From assembly GCA_905182645.1 (NCBI GenBank), contig CAJJCJ010000008.1, forward strand, positions 168,857 through 232,856: a DNA stretch of 64,000 nt. Reading direction: 5' to 3'. The DNA comes from an uncultured Sulfitobacter sp. (GTDB lineage: Bacteria > Pseudomonadota > Alphaproteobacteria > Rhodobacterales > Rhodobacteraceae). Each line of letters begins with the position of its first letter. Position 1 is the first letter of the stretch. This document shows positions 1-10,051 of this stretch, piece after piece. The notes below the pieces were generated by a model. That model was not told the DNA's origin. It ran no database searches and was given only the letters and a program-made list of their open reading frames with translations. The translations under genes were made by a program, and so were the position numbers.

Positions 1-2
1 GC

Positions 3-302
3 GGAAGCGGAACATGGCGCCGCACGCCGGAATCGAAGTGGACCATTGATCAGGGTAAGTTAAATAACTTCAACGTACTGCAGGGTGAAGTTATCATGAA
101 CGCATCGCGCTATGTGGCACGTGACGGCATACTAATTTATGCGACTTGCTCTGTCTTGAGGTCAGAGAATATTGACGTCGTAAATGCGTTCTTGACCCGT
201 TGTCCTAAATGGACGTGTTTATCCGTGTCGCAGCGATTTCCTGACGCGACAGGCGACGGATTTTTCTTTGCTGTTTTACAGAATGCAAAAAACAACCTAT
301 GA
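3..302 (+). CDS. rsmB: 16S rRNA m5C methyltransferase (RsmB/NOL1 family), C-terminal part, truncated by window edge
   Basis: Frame continues upstream of the listed ORF: GSGTWRRTPESKWT...GILIYATCSVLRSEN, the RsmB catalytic (GTWRR, YATCS) motifs. Confidence 0.8.
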   Translation, partial: GSGTWRRTPESKWTIDQGKLNNFNVLQGEVIMNASRYVARDGILIYATCSVLRSENIDVVNAFLTRCPKWTCLSVSQRFPDATGDGFFFAVLQNAKNNL

Positions 303-402
303 TTGTTACGTGGATGTTGGTCGGTCGCTAATTTTGGACGTGTTCATCCAAAATTAACTGGTTCTGCTTCATATCAAGCTGCGGATCACGGGGAACGTAA
401 AA

Positions 403-2739
403 GTGCATAGTGCGGAAAATGGCGAGGGCGAGATCAACGCGAAGGTGCCGATCTGGCGGGTGACCGCGATAGTGTTTGTCGTGGCCGCCGTTTGCCTTTC
501 AGGTTTTTTTTGGTCACCAACCGCCCTATTGCAAGGGTTGTTTGTTGCAGGTGGCGTGACCGTTGTTTGTTTTGCAGTAGGTATTATTTGGATAGAGGGA
601 GCTGGAATTAAACGAATTGATCCAGCCCGCGCCGCGATGAAAAAAGTTGTAGAGCACGATCCTGACCATGCATTCCTGACCGACGCTGATGGAAACGTTG
701 TTGCATGGAATAAACATGCGTCAGACAAATTTGGGGATGTAGAAGGCAAAAGCATTGGTGGTCTATTCACTTCGATTCTCGTAAATCCCGATGCTGCGTT
801 ATTTCGGCTTTTGGAGGATGCTGACACCTTCGGTTCCGGAAAAGAAGATATCGTCACGCGTGGTGGTCACTATCGGTTGATATTAACCAAAGTGGGTGAA
901 GAAACTTATCTTTGGCGGTTAGAGGAAACAGGGAAGACCAAAAAGCCGGGCCTGCGCGATAGCGACTCGCTATTAATCCCTTTGCTTTCAATTGGGTCGC
1001 GAGGTGCCGTGTTATTTGTGAACGAAGCTTGTCGTGCATTTCTAGGGTATCGTCCAAAATCAATAAACAACGTGTTTGGCGACACGACATTACGAAGCGG
1101 GCAGACGCATTGCGTTGCCGCATCGTCGGGGGACGTCAATGTGACGGCGGCGGTCGTCGATGGTGTTACTGGGCGCAAAGAAGTATACTTAATCCCAAGT
1201 GACGTCGATCTTGGTCCGTGCGAGCTATCTACCGAGTGGGACGCGATAGAAGACCTTCCTGTTCCATTGCTCAAAATTTCATCTGATGGAGCTGTGCTTG
1301 CTTCAAATCGAGAAGCACGCAGTTTGTTGGGAATCGCGACGACCGATGGCAAACGTGTTGGCGATATGCTTGACGGATTGGGGCGACCGATTGGCGATTG
1401 GTTGCGTGAAGCGATCGATGGACGTGGCGGCTATGTTTCGCAATTTCTGCGTGGGCGCGGTGATCATCACGATACGTTTGTTCAGGTCACGCTGAATACT
1501 GCAGGCGGATCGAGGGATCCACATTTGATAGCTGTTCTGAATGACGTGACAGAGTTAAAGACGCTTGAAGCACAATTCGTACAAAGTCAAAAAATGCAGG
1601 CGATTGGCCAGTTGGCCGGAGGCGTTGCGCATGATTTCAACAATCTGTTGACCGCGATATCGGGTCATTGCGACCTGTTGCTGCTGCGACATGATCACGG
1701 TGACCAAAATTATGGCGATCTTATTCAAATTCATCAAAATGCAAATCGCGCAGCAAGCTTAGTCGGTCAATTGCTTGCGTTTTCACGCAAACAGAACCTG
1801 CAACCCGAAGTTATGGACTTGCGCGATACCCTGTCGGATTTGACACATCTTCTAAATAGATTGGTTGGTGAAAAAAGTTATTTTAACTCTGTCGCACGCG
1901 CAAGATCTTGAACAAATTAAAGCGGATAAGCGTCAACTCGAACAAGTTCTGATGAACCTTGTGGTCAATGCGCGTGACGCAATGCCGGGCGGCCGTGAAA
2001 TTCGTGTTGTGACCCAGAATGTGACCTATCTTGAACAGTTGGAGCGTGACCGTGCGATCGTTCCGCCCGGCGATTATGTTTTGGTCAAGGTCACTGATGA
2101 AGGGCACGGAATTCCGCCTGAGCGGTTGCCCAAGATTTTCGAACCGTTCTATACGACCAAACGAACGGGCGAGGGGGCAGGACTAGGGCTTTCTACGGCT
2201 TATGGCATTGTTAAGCAGACTGTGGGTTCATTTTTGCCGAAAGTGAAGTTGATCGTGGCACCGAGTTTTCACTGCTTTTTCCCGCTCTTGAAGTCACTGT
2301 GGCGCCCGCCCCGAAACCTGCACCGGCTTTGCCCAAGCCGCTTACTGGCTTAGACGAAGGCGTTGTATTGTTGGTTGAAGACGAGGCGCCAGTGCGTGCT
2401 TTTGCATCGCGCGCATTGCGATTGCGTGGATACACCGTGCTCGAGGCGGACTGTGCGGAAACTGCATTATCAATGTTGACCGACCCTGACTTAAGCGTCG
2501 ATATTTTCGTGACGGATGTCATCATGCCAGAAATGGATGGGCCGACGTGGGTCCGCGAAGCCTTGTCTGACCGCCCCGATACGCAGGTGGTTTTTGTATC
2601 GGGCTATGCTGAGGATGCATTTGGAGATGAGAGTAATCTGGTACCCAATTCGGTATTTCTACCAAAGCCGTTTTCGCTAAATGATTTGACGGTCACAGTG
2701 CACGCACAGCTTGAGCGTGGAAGAGCGGGTATTCAGTGA
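403..2739 (+). pseudogene. cckA: CckA-like hybrid histidine kinase (PAS-HisKA-HATPase-receiver) broken by two frameshifts
   Basis: Three ORFs in frames 1/2/1 read as one CckA-type protein (VAHDFNNLLTAISGHCDLLLLRHD; VNARDAMPGG; GAGLGLSTAYGIVKQT; receiver VLLVEDEAPVRAFA). Breaks at the A6 tract 1871-1876 (+1) and near 2221 (-1). Could be sequencing error. Confidence 0.8.
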
Positions 2740-3707
2740 TCAGAGAGTGCGACAAGATGGGTGGCTGATCCGGTCAGTGCGGCGTAGTCATCTTCGATGA
2801 CGCTAACGCGGAAATTGCCCATGAAACCAGAAAAGCGTCCTTTGTCCCGAAACGCGTCGCCGAATCCGAATTCTGTCAGGAAGGGTGCAAATGCGCGGGC
2901 AACACCGCCTACGAGATAGACGCCACCGAATGGCAACTGAATAAGCGACAAATTTCCGCAAACAGTCCCGAGAATTTGCGTGAACACTTGAGCGGCTTCT
3001 GTCGCGCGCGGGTCGGATCCATCGGCGCAGGCAGCCATGATATCTTTTGCTTTGGCTTCTGCGGATATTCCGACTTCTTCGCCAAGGAATGCATAGACCC
3101 TTTCAAGTCCACGCCCTGATAACACGTCTTCAACAGCCGGGAATCCGTGGGCGTTGGACACAAATTGACACAAGCGCAATTCGCGTTCTGTGCGGATCGG
3201 CAGGTTTGCATGCCCGCTCTCAGACGGGGTAACAAGCCGGCCTTTATCCGTGTCAAAAACAGGTGCCGCATTAAAACCTGTGCCAACACCAACAACCAAC
3301 CGCGCTGCATTTGGAAGCCCTGTTGGGCCGTCGATAATTGTGCGGATATTGGCGTCGTCAAGATAACCAAGTGCGTGACCTTGCGCCTGTAAATCATTTA
3401 AAATTGCGACGGTTTCCGCCTTGGTCGCACGCGCTAGCGTGTCTTTGTCGATCGTCCAATTGAGGTTCGTCATCGTGGCGCGTCCGTCACGCACGGGACC
3501 TGCGACTGCGACACATGCCGCTATTGGGTCAACGCCACCTTCGTCATCGATATAGCGCCGCAAAACAGTTTCAAGCCCAGGGTAGTCTGCGTTTGAGTAA
3601 CGCCGGATCGTTTCGCCAAGGATTTGACGTCCGTCGGCCAACGCCACCCGCGTGTTGGTGCCGCCGATATCAGCAACGAGCGCGTATTTGTTCTTTGGAT
3701 GGATCAT
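2733..3707 (-). CDS. glk: Glucokinase
   Basis: ALVADIGGTNTRVALADG, VGVGTGFNAAPV; clustered with a beta-glucosidase and alpha-glucoside transporter. Confidence 0.9.
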   Translation of the reverse strand: MIHPKNKYALVADIGGTNTRVALADGRQILGETIRRYSNADYPGLETVLRRYIDDEGGVDPIAACVAVAGPVRDGRATMTNLNWTIDKDTLARATKAETVAILNDLQAQGHALGYLDDANIRTIIDGPTGLPNAARLVVGVGTGFNAAPVFDTDKGRLVTPSESGHANLPIRTERELRLCQFVSNAHGFPAVEDVLSGRGLERVYAFLGEEVGISAEAKAKDIMAACADGSDPRATEAAQVFTQILGTVCGNLSLIQLPFGGVYLVGGVARAFAPFLTEFGFGDAFRDKGRFSGFMGNFRVSVIEDDYAALTGSATHLVALSDH

Positions 3708-3718
3708 AACCGTGGCCT

Positions 3719-5044
3719 TTATTCGCGCGCGATTGCGGCTTTGAGAGCATAATAGGATGCTTTTGGTGTGCGTTTTAGCGTGTCGAAGTCGACATGTATC
3801 ATGCCGAACCGTTTTTCATACCCAAATGCCCATTCATAGTTGTCCAAAAGTGACCAATAGAAAAAACCTTTGACGTTGGCCCCGTCAGCAATGGCGCGTT
3901 TGGCGGCCAAGATGTGGTCGGATACGAATTTGGTTCGTTCGGGATCAAAGACTGCGCCGTTTTCAACTTTATCATCCCACGCCATCCCATTTTCGGTGAC
4001 ATAGAGCGGCAGGTCGCCGACGTATTCGCGCGAAAGCCGAGTGAGAAAATCATATAGGCCTTGGGGGTAAATTTCCCAATCCATTTGCGTGAGGGGCAGA
4101 TCTCCGGGAACGTCCCGCACACCAGGCCATGGTGCGTCTGGGTCAGAGGTGATGCGGTGGCGCGTATAGTAATTCACGCCGAGAAAATCGATGGGTTGGC
4201 TGATTTGTTCCATGTCATCTTGCCAGCCGTCTGGCATATGCGGGGCAAAACCTGCAAGGACTTCGGTAGGGTAGGTGCCTTTGGTTATCGCCTCAACGAA
4301 CCACCGGTTTGAAATTGCATCTTGCAGGTTTGCGGCTGCAGCGCTTTCTTGTGTGTCATCAAGCGGGGTCGCGTGATCAAAATTGAGCACTATACCGCAG
4401 TTTTTCATCCCCTTGTCCCGCAATCGGGTCATCGCTTCGCCGTGGGCTAGGTTGATGTGGTGCATGGCGCGCGCAGTGGCGCGGATGTCGCGCAGTCCGG
4501 GGGCGTGATGTCCAAGGAAATGCGACAGAAACGCGACGCACCAAGGTTCATTGACTGTCGCGATTGAGTCCATGCGGTCGCCGATTTTGTTGGTGATCAC
4601 ATCAACAAATTCGCCGAACCGGTGCACGGTGTCGCGATTTGTCCAGCCACCTTGATCGGCAAGCGCGGACGGCAGTTCCCAATGGTACAGCGTTTGAAAC
4701 GGCTTCAGGCCCCGTTCAAGAATTGCATCGGTCAGCATGTCGTAGAAGTCCAAGCCTTTTGGGTTGGGCGTTTTGCCGTCTGGCATGACCCGCGCCCAGC
4801 TTGTGGAAAAACGGTAGGCGTCCATGCCAGCTTCTTGGAGCAGGTCCAAGTCTTCGCCAAAACGGTGGTAGTGGTCACAAGCCAGGGCGCCATCTTCGGC
4901 ACGGATCACATTGCCCGGTGTGGCTGCGAACGTGTCCCAATGGGTGGAGCCCGCGCCACCGAATTTGTGCCCTTCGATTTGGTAGGCCGCAGTTGCTGCC
5001 CCAAAGAGGAAGCCCTCGGGGAAATCGGAACGTCGAAATTGCAT
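3719..5044 (-). CDS. GH1 beta-glucosidase
   Basis: FPEGFLFGAATAAYQIEG, TVNEPWC, YVTENGMAW: GH1 acid/base and nucleophile motifs. Confidence 0.92.
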   Translation of the reverse strand: MQFRRSDFPEGFLFGAATAAYQIEGHKFGGAGSTHWDTFAATPGNVIRAEDGALACDHYHRFGEDLDLLQEAGMDAYRFSTSWARVMPDGKTPNPKGLDFYDMLTDAILERGLKPFQTLYHWELPSALADQGGWTNRDTVHRFGEFVDVITNKIGDRMDSIATVNEPWCVAFLSHFLGHHAPGLRDIRATARAMHHINLAHGEAMTRLRDKGMKNCGIVLNFDHATPLDDTQESAAAANLQDAISNRWFVEAITKGTYPTEVLAGFAPHMPDGWQDDMEQISQPIDFLGVNYYTRHRITSDPDAPWPGVRDVPGDLPLTQMDWEIYPQGLYDFLTRLSREYVGDLPLYVTENGMAWDDKVENGAVFDPERTKFVSDHILAAKRAIADGANVKGFFYWSLLDNYEWAFGYEKRFGMIHVDFDTLKRTPKASYYALKAAIARE

Positions 5045-5053
5045 AGGTAGTCC

Positions 5054-6082
5054 TTAGAGGTGAGGCGCAGGCCCAGTTGATTGACCAACCATGAGTTCGG
5101 CTTCGAGCAGCTCGGTTTGTGGTTGGGAAAATGGGTTCGCGATATCGGCGAGCAGCATTTCGGCCAAACGCCGGCCTGCATCACGCACGGATGACCGCGT
5201 GGCTGTGAAAATTGGGACGTCGCCGCCGTTGCGCAGATATGAAAGTTCATCGTCGTGGGTGATGACAGACACGTCGCGCCCAATAGTCAGACCGGCCTCT
5301 TCGATGGCGCGTCGTGTCCCCATTGCGAGGATCATCGACGAGGTCATAAGGGCGGTGGGCCGATCACGTAGCGCCAGCATATCACGCGTTGATGTATAGC
5401 CGAATTCTTCGGTCATTTCACCCGATCTCAACAGCGCAGGGTCAGCGGCAATACCATTGGCGGTCAGCGTGTCCATGTACCCGTTACGCCGTCTATGGGC
5501 GAAATCCATGCCTTCAAGCCCGTTGATAAGCCCGATACGCCGATGCCCAAGGTCGATCAAGAAATCCGCTGCGCGGTTGAACGCCCGCCTGTTGTTCACG
5601 TCGACCCATGAGTAGGGAACCGTAACGCCAGAGGCCCGCCCATGTACAACAAATGGCAGACCAATCTCGTTCAAAAGCGCGATGCGCGGATCGTCCATAC
5701 GGGGGCCGTGGACAACAACCCCGTCAACCGAACGCCGTGCCTTTAGTGCGCGGTAGACGTCATCTTCACTTTGATCATCGACGATTGACAGGAGCATTTC
5801 ATAGCCGTTGCGCGAATAGGTTTCCCCCGCACCCGCAATGAAATCACCAAAGATTGGGTTCATCGTTTCGTGTTTTGTGGACACCGGAATGACGTGCCCA
5901 ATCGCCAGGGCCTTGCCTGTTGCCAACCCCTTGGCGCGGGTGCTGGGGCTGTACTGGTGTCGGTCTGCGGCTAGTTGAACGCGGTTGCGCGTGGCCTCGG
6001 ATACTTCGGGAAATCCGTTGAGAGCACGGCTAACAGTGGTTTGGCTAAGGCCAAGTTCCAGAGAGAGCTGTTTGAGGTTCAT
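5054..6082 (-). CDS. aglR: LacI-family transcriptional regulator (AglR-like)
   Basis: MNLKQLSLELGLSQTTVSRALNGFPEVSE HTH; divergent from aglE. Start set at the ATG at 6082 rather than the upstream TTG. Confidence 0.85.
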   Translation of the reverse strand: MNLKQLSLELGLSQTTVSRALNGFPEVSEATRNRVQLAADRHQYSPSTRAKGLATGKALAIGHVIPVSTKHETMNPIFGDFIAGAGETYSRNGYEMLLSIVDDQSEDDVYRALKARRSVDGVVVHGPRMDDPRIALLNEIGLPFVVHGRASGVTVPYSWVDVNNRRAFNRAADFLIDLGHRRIGLINGLEGMDFAHRRRNGYMDTLTANGIAADPALLRSGEMTEEFGYTSTRDMLALRDRPTALMTSSMILAMGTRRAIEEAGLTIGRDVSVITHDDELSYLRNGGDVPIFTATRSSVRDAGRRLAEMLLADIANPFSQPQTELLEAELMVGQSTGPAPHL

Positions 6083-6094
6083 GTCAAAGGTATC

Positions 6095-6106
6095 CAAAGC
6101 GCTTTT
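6095..6106. promoter_or_regulatory. Second LacI-family operator CAAAGCGCTTTT
   Basis: 11/12 match to the palindrome at 6242-6253, immediately upstream of the aglR start. Confidence 0.65.
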
Positions 6107-6241
6107 AGGCTGCGTCGTTGTTTTTGTATCAAAGTGACGTAAACGATTTCGTATATGAATAACTTCTGATTTTCAAGCAATTGTTGCGTTTTTAAATGAA
6201 GTTGACAGCCTGCAGGTTTTAACCGATGTTCACGACAGCTT

Positions 6242-6253
6242 CAAAGCGCTTTG
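6242..6253. promoter_or_regulatory. LacI-family operator, perfect palindrome CAAAGCGCTTTG
   Basis: Perfect 12-bp palindrome in the aglR-aglE divergent intergenic region, with a near-copy at 6095-6106. Confidence 0.7.
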
Positions 6254-6322
6254 GTAACGAATCTGTAGCGCTGTTGAGCAACGAACTTGCGGGCACTGCG
6301 TCCGCACATGGGAGGAAGACAC

Positions 6323-7597
6323 TTGAAATCTACACTTTATATGAGCGCTGCAGTGATGGCCTTGGGGACGACAGCATTTGCTGATAGCCACGGCCCGCTG
6401 ACAGTATTTGGGACATGGCTTGGTCCAGACCAAGAGGCAGTTGAGGCCGTATTGGCAGGGTTTACTGCGGCCACTGGCCACGAAGTAAGTTATGTTGGGT
6501 CCGACAGCTTTGAGCAGCAAATTCGCATTGACGCTGAAGCGGGTTCTGCCCCAAACATTGCCGTATTCCCGCAACCTGGTTTGGCTGCTGACTTTGCGTC
6601 TGGTGGTTTTTTGACGCCATTGGCTGACGGCACATCCGACTGGATTCGCGAAAACTATGCGGCTGGTCAGTCTTGGGTTGATCTGGGCACATATGCTGGC
6701 AAAGACGGCGCCGACAGCTTGTACGGCTTCTTTTTCAAGGCTGACGTAAAGTCGCTTGTTTGGTATTCTCCGGAGAATTTTGAAGATTCTGATTATGACA
6801 TTCCTGAGACCATGGAAGAGCTGAAGGCTTTGACAGACCAGATTGTTGCAGATGGCGGCACACCATGGTGTATCGGTCTGGGATCGGGTGCAGCCACAGG
6901 TTGGCCTGCGACTGACTGGGTTGAAGACATGATGCTGCGCACGCAAGCACCAGACGTTTATGACCGTTGGGTTAGCAACGAAATGCCGTTCACAGATCCG
7001 GCAGTTGTCGCCGCGATTGAAGAGTTTGGTGCATTCGCGCGGGTAGACGACTATGTTGCTGGTGGCGCTGGCGCTGTTGCAACGACCGACTTCCGCGACA
7101 GCCCAAAAGGTCTGTTTAGCTCCCCTGCACAGTGCTACATGCACAAGCAGGCGTCGTTTATTCCTGCGTTTTTCCCAGAGGGTACAGTTGTTGGCGAAGA
7201 CGCTGACTTCTTTTACTTCCCAGCTTACGCAAGCAAGGACCTTGGGTCCCCTGTTTTGGGTGCGGGTACTGTCTGGACAATCACAAACGACAGTGAAGCC
7301 GCGCATGATCTGATCACATATATTCAGACAACTGAAGCGAACGAGATTTGGATGGCCAAAGGCGGTTTTCTAACACCACACAAAGGTGTTGATACGTCCA
7401 AGTTCGTTGATGCCGCGACCAAGAAGATGAACGATGTTCTTTTGGCTGCGACAACATTCCGCTTTGACGGGTCCGACCTAATGCCAGGTGGTGTTGGTGC
7501 TGGGTCATTCTGGACTGGTATGGTTGACTATACTGGTGGCAAAGACGCCGCTGAAGTTGCCCAAGCTATCCAAGATTCTTGGGACGCACTGAAGTAA
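6323..7597 (+). CDS. aglE: Alpha-glucoside ABC transporter, substrate-binding protein
   Basis: SBP with signal peptide MKSTLYMSAAVMALGTTAFADS; ggaggaag RBS before TTG 6323; first gene of aglEFGAK order. Confidence 0.85.
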   Translation: MKSTLYMSAAVMALGTTAFADSHGPLTVFGTWLGPDQEAVEAVLAGFTAATGHEVSYVGSDSFEQQIRIDAEAGSAPNIAVFPQPGLAADFASGGFLTPLADGTSDWIRENYAAGQSWVDLGTYAGKDGADSLYGFFFKADVKSLVWYSPENFEDSDYDIPETMEELKALTDQIVADGGTPWCIGLGSGAATGWPATDWVEDMMLRTQAPDVYDRWVSNEMPFTDPAVVAAIEEFGAFARVDDYVAGGAGAVATTDFRDSPKGLFSSPAQCYMHKQASFIPAFFPEGTVVGEDADFFYFPAYASKDLGSPVLGAGTVWTITNDSEAAHDLITYIQTTEANEIWMAKGGFLTPHKGVDTSKFVDAATKKMNDVLLAATTFRFDGSDLMPGGVGAGSFWTGMVDYTGGKDAAEVAQAIQDSWDALK

Positions 7598-7617
7598 TTT
7601 CAGTCGCCTAAACCTTC

Positions 7618-7644
7618 GGGCTGTCCGGCCATATCGGGCAGCCC
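7618..7644 (+). other. Intergenic stem-loop between aglE and aglF
   Basis: GGGCTGTCCG-GCCATAT-CGGGCAGCCC, 10-bp stem without a U-tract; resembles SBP/permease mRNA-stabilising hairpins. Confidence 0.6.
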
Positions 7645-7677
7645 ATTCCAATTATATTTTTCGGGGGGAGAGATATC

Positions 7678-8892
7678 ATGCATCCTGCGTTACAGGGCAT
7701 AGTTACAATATTTTTAGGTGTAGGCGGTTGTTTAGCTTACTTCTATTTCTCCAACCAGTTTATCGACAAGGTTCTGTTCCCCGCAAAAGGTGTGAACGCC
7801 GGTCGTAATATCAACCGCGCCAATATTGTGCGTCCTTGGCTGTTTTTGGCGCCTGCGCTTTTTGCGCTGTCGCTGTACCTCGCGTATCCGGTTTTCGCGA
7901 CGCTGTGGTATTCACTGACGGACCGCGACAAGGGCAATGCCTTTGTTGGACTGGCCAATTATTATCAGATGATGGACGATCCAAAGTTTTGGGAAGCCCT
8001 TAAAAATAACATGTTGTGGCTAATTATTGTGCCTGCTGCGTCGACCGCGTTTGGTTTGCTTGCAGCCCAACTGACCGACCGGATTGGCTGGGGCAGTATT
8101 GCCAAGTCGATGATATTTATGCCGATGGCGATCTCATTTGTTGGTGCTGCCGTTATTTTTAAGCTGATCTATGACACCCGCCCAGCCGATGCCAATCAGA
8201 TTGGCGCGCTGAATGCGGTGTGGATGCAGTTTAATGGCGGCGTTGGGTCGTTCATTCTTCTGCGTGCCTTGCCCGCCGCGTTCCTTGCGTTTTTAACAGT
8301 TGGATCGTTGTGGTTAGCCACAATTATGATCAAGGGGTTCTCATCTTTTACGACGATATTGCGCAGCTTGTTTGGTGTGGTGTTAATCGGCGTGGCTGTG
8401 TCCAGCATCGCGTCAATCTATGGGTTGTTCACCGCGACGCTGCCTTATGGCGAACCGCAGACATGGCTGACGATGCCGTTTTGGAATTCAATCTTGTTGA
8501 TGATCGTGTTGATCTGGATTCAGACCGGTTTTGCCATGGTTATTCTGTCTGCCGCATTGCGCGGCATTCCGGAGGAAACTGTTGAGGCCGCGATCGTTGA
8601 CGGTGCCAATCCGTTTCAGGTGTTTTTCAAGATTAAGATGCCCCAGATTGCCGGCACCATTGTTGTGGTCTGGACCACGATCACGCTGACCGTGTTGAAG
8701 GTGTTCGATATCGTGTTCGCCATGACCAACGGCCAATGGGAAACCCAAGTTTTGGCTAACTATATGTTTGATAAGCTATTTCGCGGCAATGATTGGGGTG
8801 TTGGCTCTGCTGCTGCCATCGTCATCATGCTGTTGGTCACGCCAATTCTGATGTGGAACGTCTATAATGTCCGTAAGGAGATGCGCTCATGA
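7678..8892 (+). CDS. aglF: Alpha-glucoside ABC transporter permease
   Basis: Multi-TM MalF-type permease; EETVEAAIVDGANPFQVFFKIKMPQIAGT EAA loop. Confidence 0.85.
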   Translation: MHPALQGIVTIFLGVGGCLAYFYFSNQFIDKVLFPAKGVNAGRNINRANIVRPWLFLAPALFALSLYLAYPVFATLWYSLTDRDKGNAFVGLANYYQMMDDPKFWEALKNNMLWLIIVPAASTAFGLLAAQLTDRIGWGSIAKSMIFMPMAISFVGAAVIFKLIYDTRPADANQIGALNAVWMQFNGGVGSFILLRALPAAFLAFLTVGSLWLATIMIKGFSSFTTILRSLFGVVLIGVAVSSIASIYGLFTATLPYGEPQTWLTMPFWNSILLMIVLIWIQTGFAMVILSAALRGIPEETVEAAIVDGANPFQVFFKIKMPQIAGTIVVVWTTITLTVLKVFDIVFAMTNGQWETQVLANYMFDKLFRGNDWGVGSAAAIVIMLLVTPILMWNVYNVRKEMRS

Positions 8893-10043
8893 GCAATATC
8901 GCAGGAAGCAAATCATCCCTTCAGTGGGTGGTGCATATTTCGGTCGCATTGCTGGTCATGCTGTGGCTATTCCCGACCTTGGGTTTGTTCGTTTCATCGT
9001 TCCGTACCGCAGATCAGATCAGCACAGGGGGGTGGTGGACATCGCTTTTCCCCGCTGAACAAAACCTGACATTGCGGTCAACTGACCCTGATGACGAGGG
9101 CGCGCAGACTTTGATTGATGGCGTCTATGTCGTTGAGGGCAATCTGTTTAAGGCCGGTGTTGACGCCACGATCAGCGTTTGGGGTACGTCAAGCCGTGCG
9201 ATTGACACTTATGTCCCTGGTGATACGGCTGAGTTGAAAGATGGCGAGACTATCACTGTGCAGATCAACGGCGATTACGTTTGGACGGGTACAACTGAGA
9301 TGACGGGCAGGGGGCAACGCGTGTTTGCCACATCGACGACCCCGCCTGAGTTTACGTTCAAGAACTATAAAACTGTGCTGTTTGGCGGAGATTCGACAGA
9401 TGGCATGACCAAAGCGTTCTTTAACACGCTGACTGTGACGATCCCCGCAACGATCATCCCGATCGTGATTGCGGCGTTTGCTGCATATGCGTTGGCTTGG
9501 ATGGACTTTCCGGGGCGTGCATTGTTGGTCGCATTTGTTGTGGCGTTGCTGGTGGTGCCGTTGCAACTCGCGCTTATACCGCTGTTACGGCTGCATTTGG
9601 GCATTGGCATTGGTAAAGGCTATCTGGGGGTATGGCTGGCGCATACCGGATTTGGGATGCCGCTCGCGATCTATTTGCTCCGCAATTATATGGTCGGACT
9701 GCCGCGGGATATTATTGAGAACGCCAAGGTTGATGGTGCGACGGATTTCCAAATTTTCACCAAGATTATCCTGCCGTTGTCTTTCCCTGCGTTGGCGTCA
9801 TTTGCGATCTTTCAGTTCTTGTGGACATGGAATGATCTGCTGGTCGCCAAGGTGTTTTTGATCGATGCGACAGGGCAGACGACCGTGATGACAAACCAGA
9901 TTGTCGAGTTGCTGGGCACCCGTGGCGGCAATTGGGAAATTCTATCAACAGCGGCTTTCGTGTCGATATCCGTGCCGTTGGTAGTGTTCTTTTCAATGCA
10001 AAAATACCTCGTGCGCGGCCTGCTGGCCGGCTCTGTGAAATAA
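8889..10043 (+). CDS. aglG: Alpha-glucoside ABC transporter permease
   Basis: MalG-type permease; DIIENAKVDGATDFQIFTKIILPLSFPALASF EAA loop; large periplasmic insert after TM1. Confidence 0.85.
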   Translation: MSNIAGSKSSLQWVVHISVALLVMLWLFPTLGLFVSSFRTADQISTGGWWTSLFPAEQNLTLRSTDPDDEGAQTLIDGVYVVEGNLFKAGVDATISVWGTSSRAIDTYVPGDTAELKDGETITVQINGDYVWTGTTEMTGRGQRVFATSTTPPEFTFKNYKTVLFGGDSTDGMTKAFFNTLTVTIPATIIPIVIAAFAAYALAWMDFPGRALLVAFVVALLVVPLQLALIPLLRLHLGIGIGKGYLGVWLAHTGFGMPLAIYLLRNYMVGLPRDIIENAKVDGATDFQIFTKIILPLSFPALASFAIFQFLWTWNDLLVAKVFLIDATGQTTVMTNQIVELLGTRGGNWEILSTAAFVSISVPLVVFFSMQKYLVRGLLAGSVK

Positions 10044-10051
10044 GGAAGTTG

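Noticed and set aside
1871-1876. Programmed -1 frameshifting at the cckA A6 tract
   Set aside because: Recovery of the CckA frame needs a +1 shift, not -1, and a second independent shift follows at ~2221
6230-7306. 358-aa minus-strand ORF opposite aglE
   Set aside because: Antisense shadow of the AglE coding frame; Cys/Arg-rich composition typical of a wrong frame
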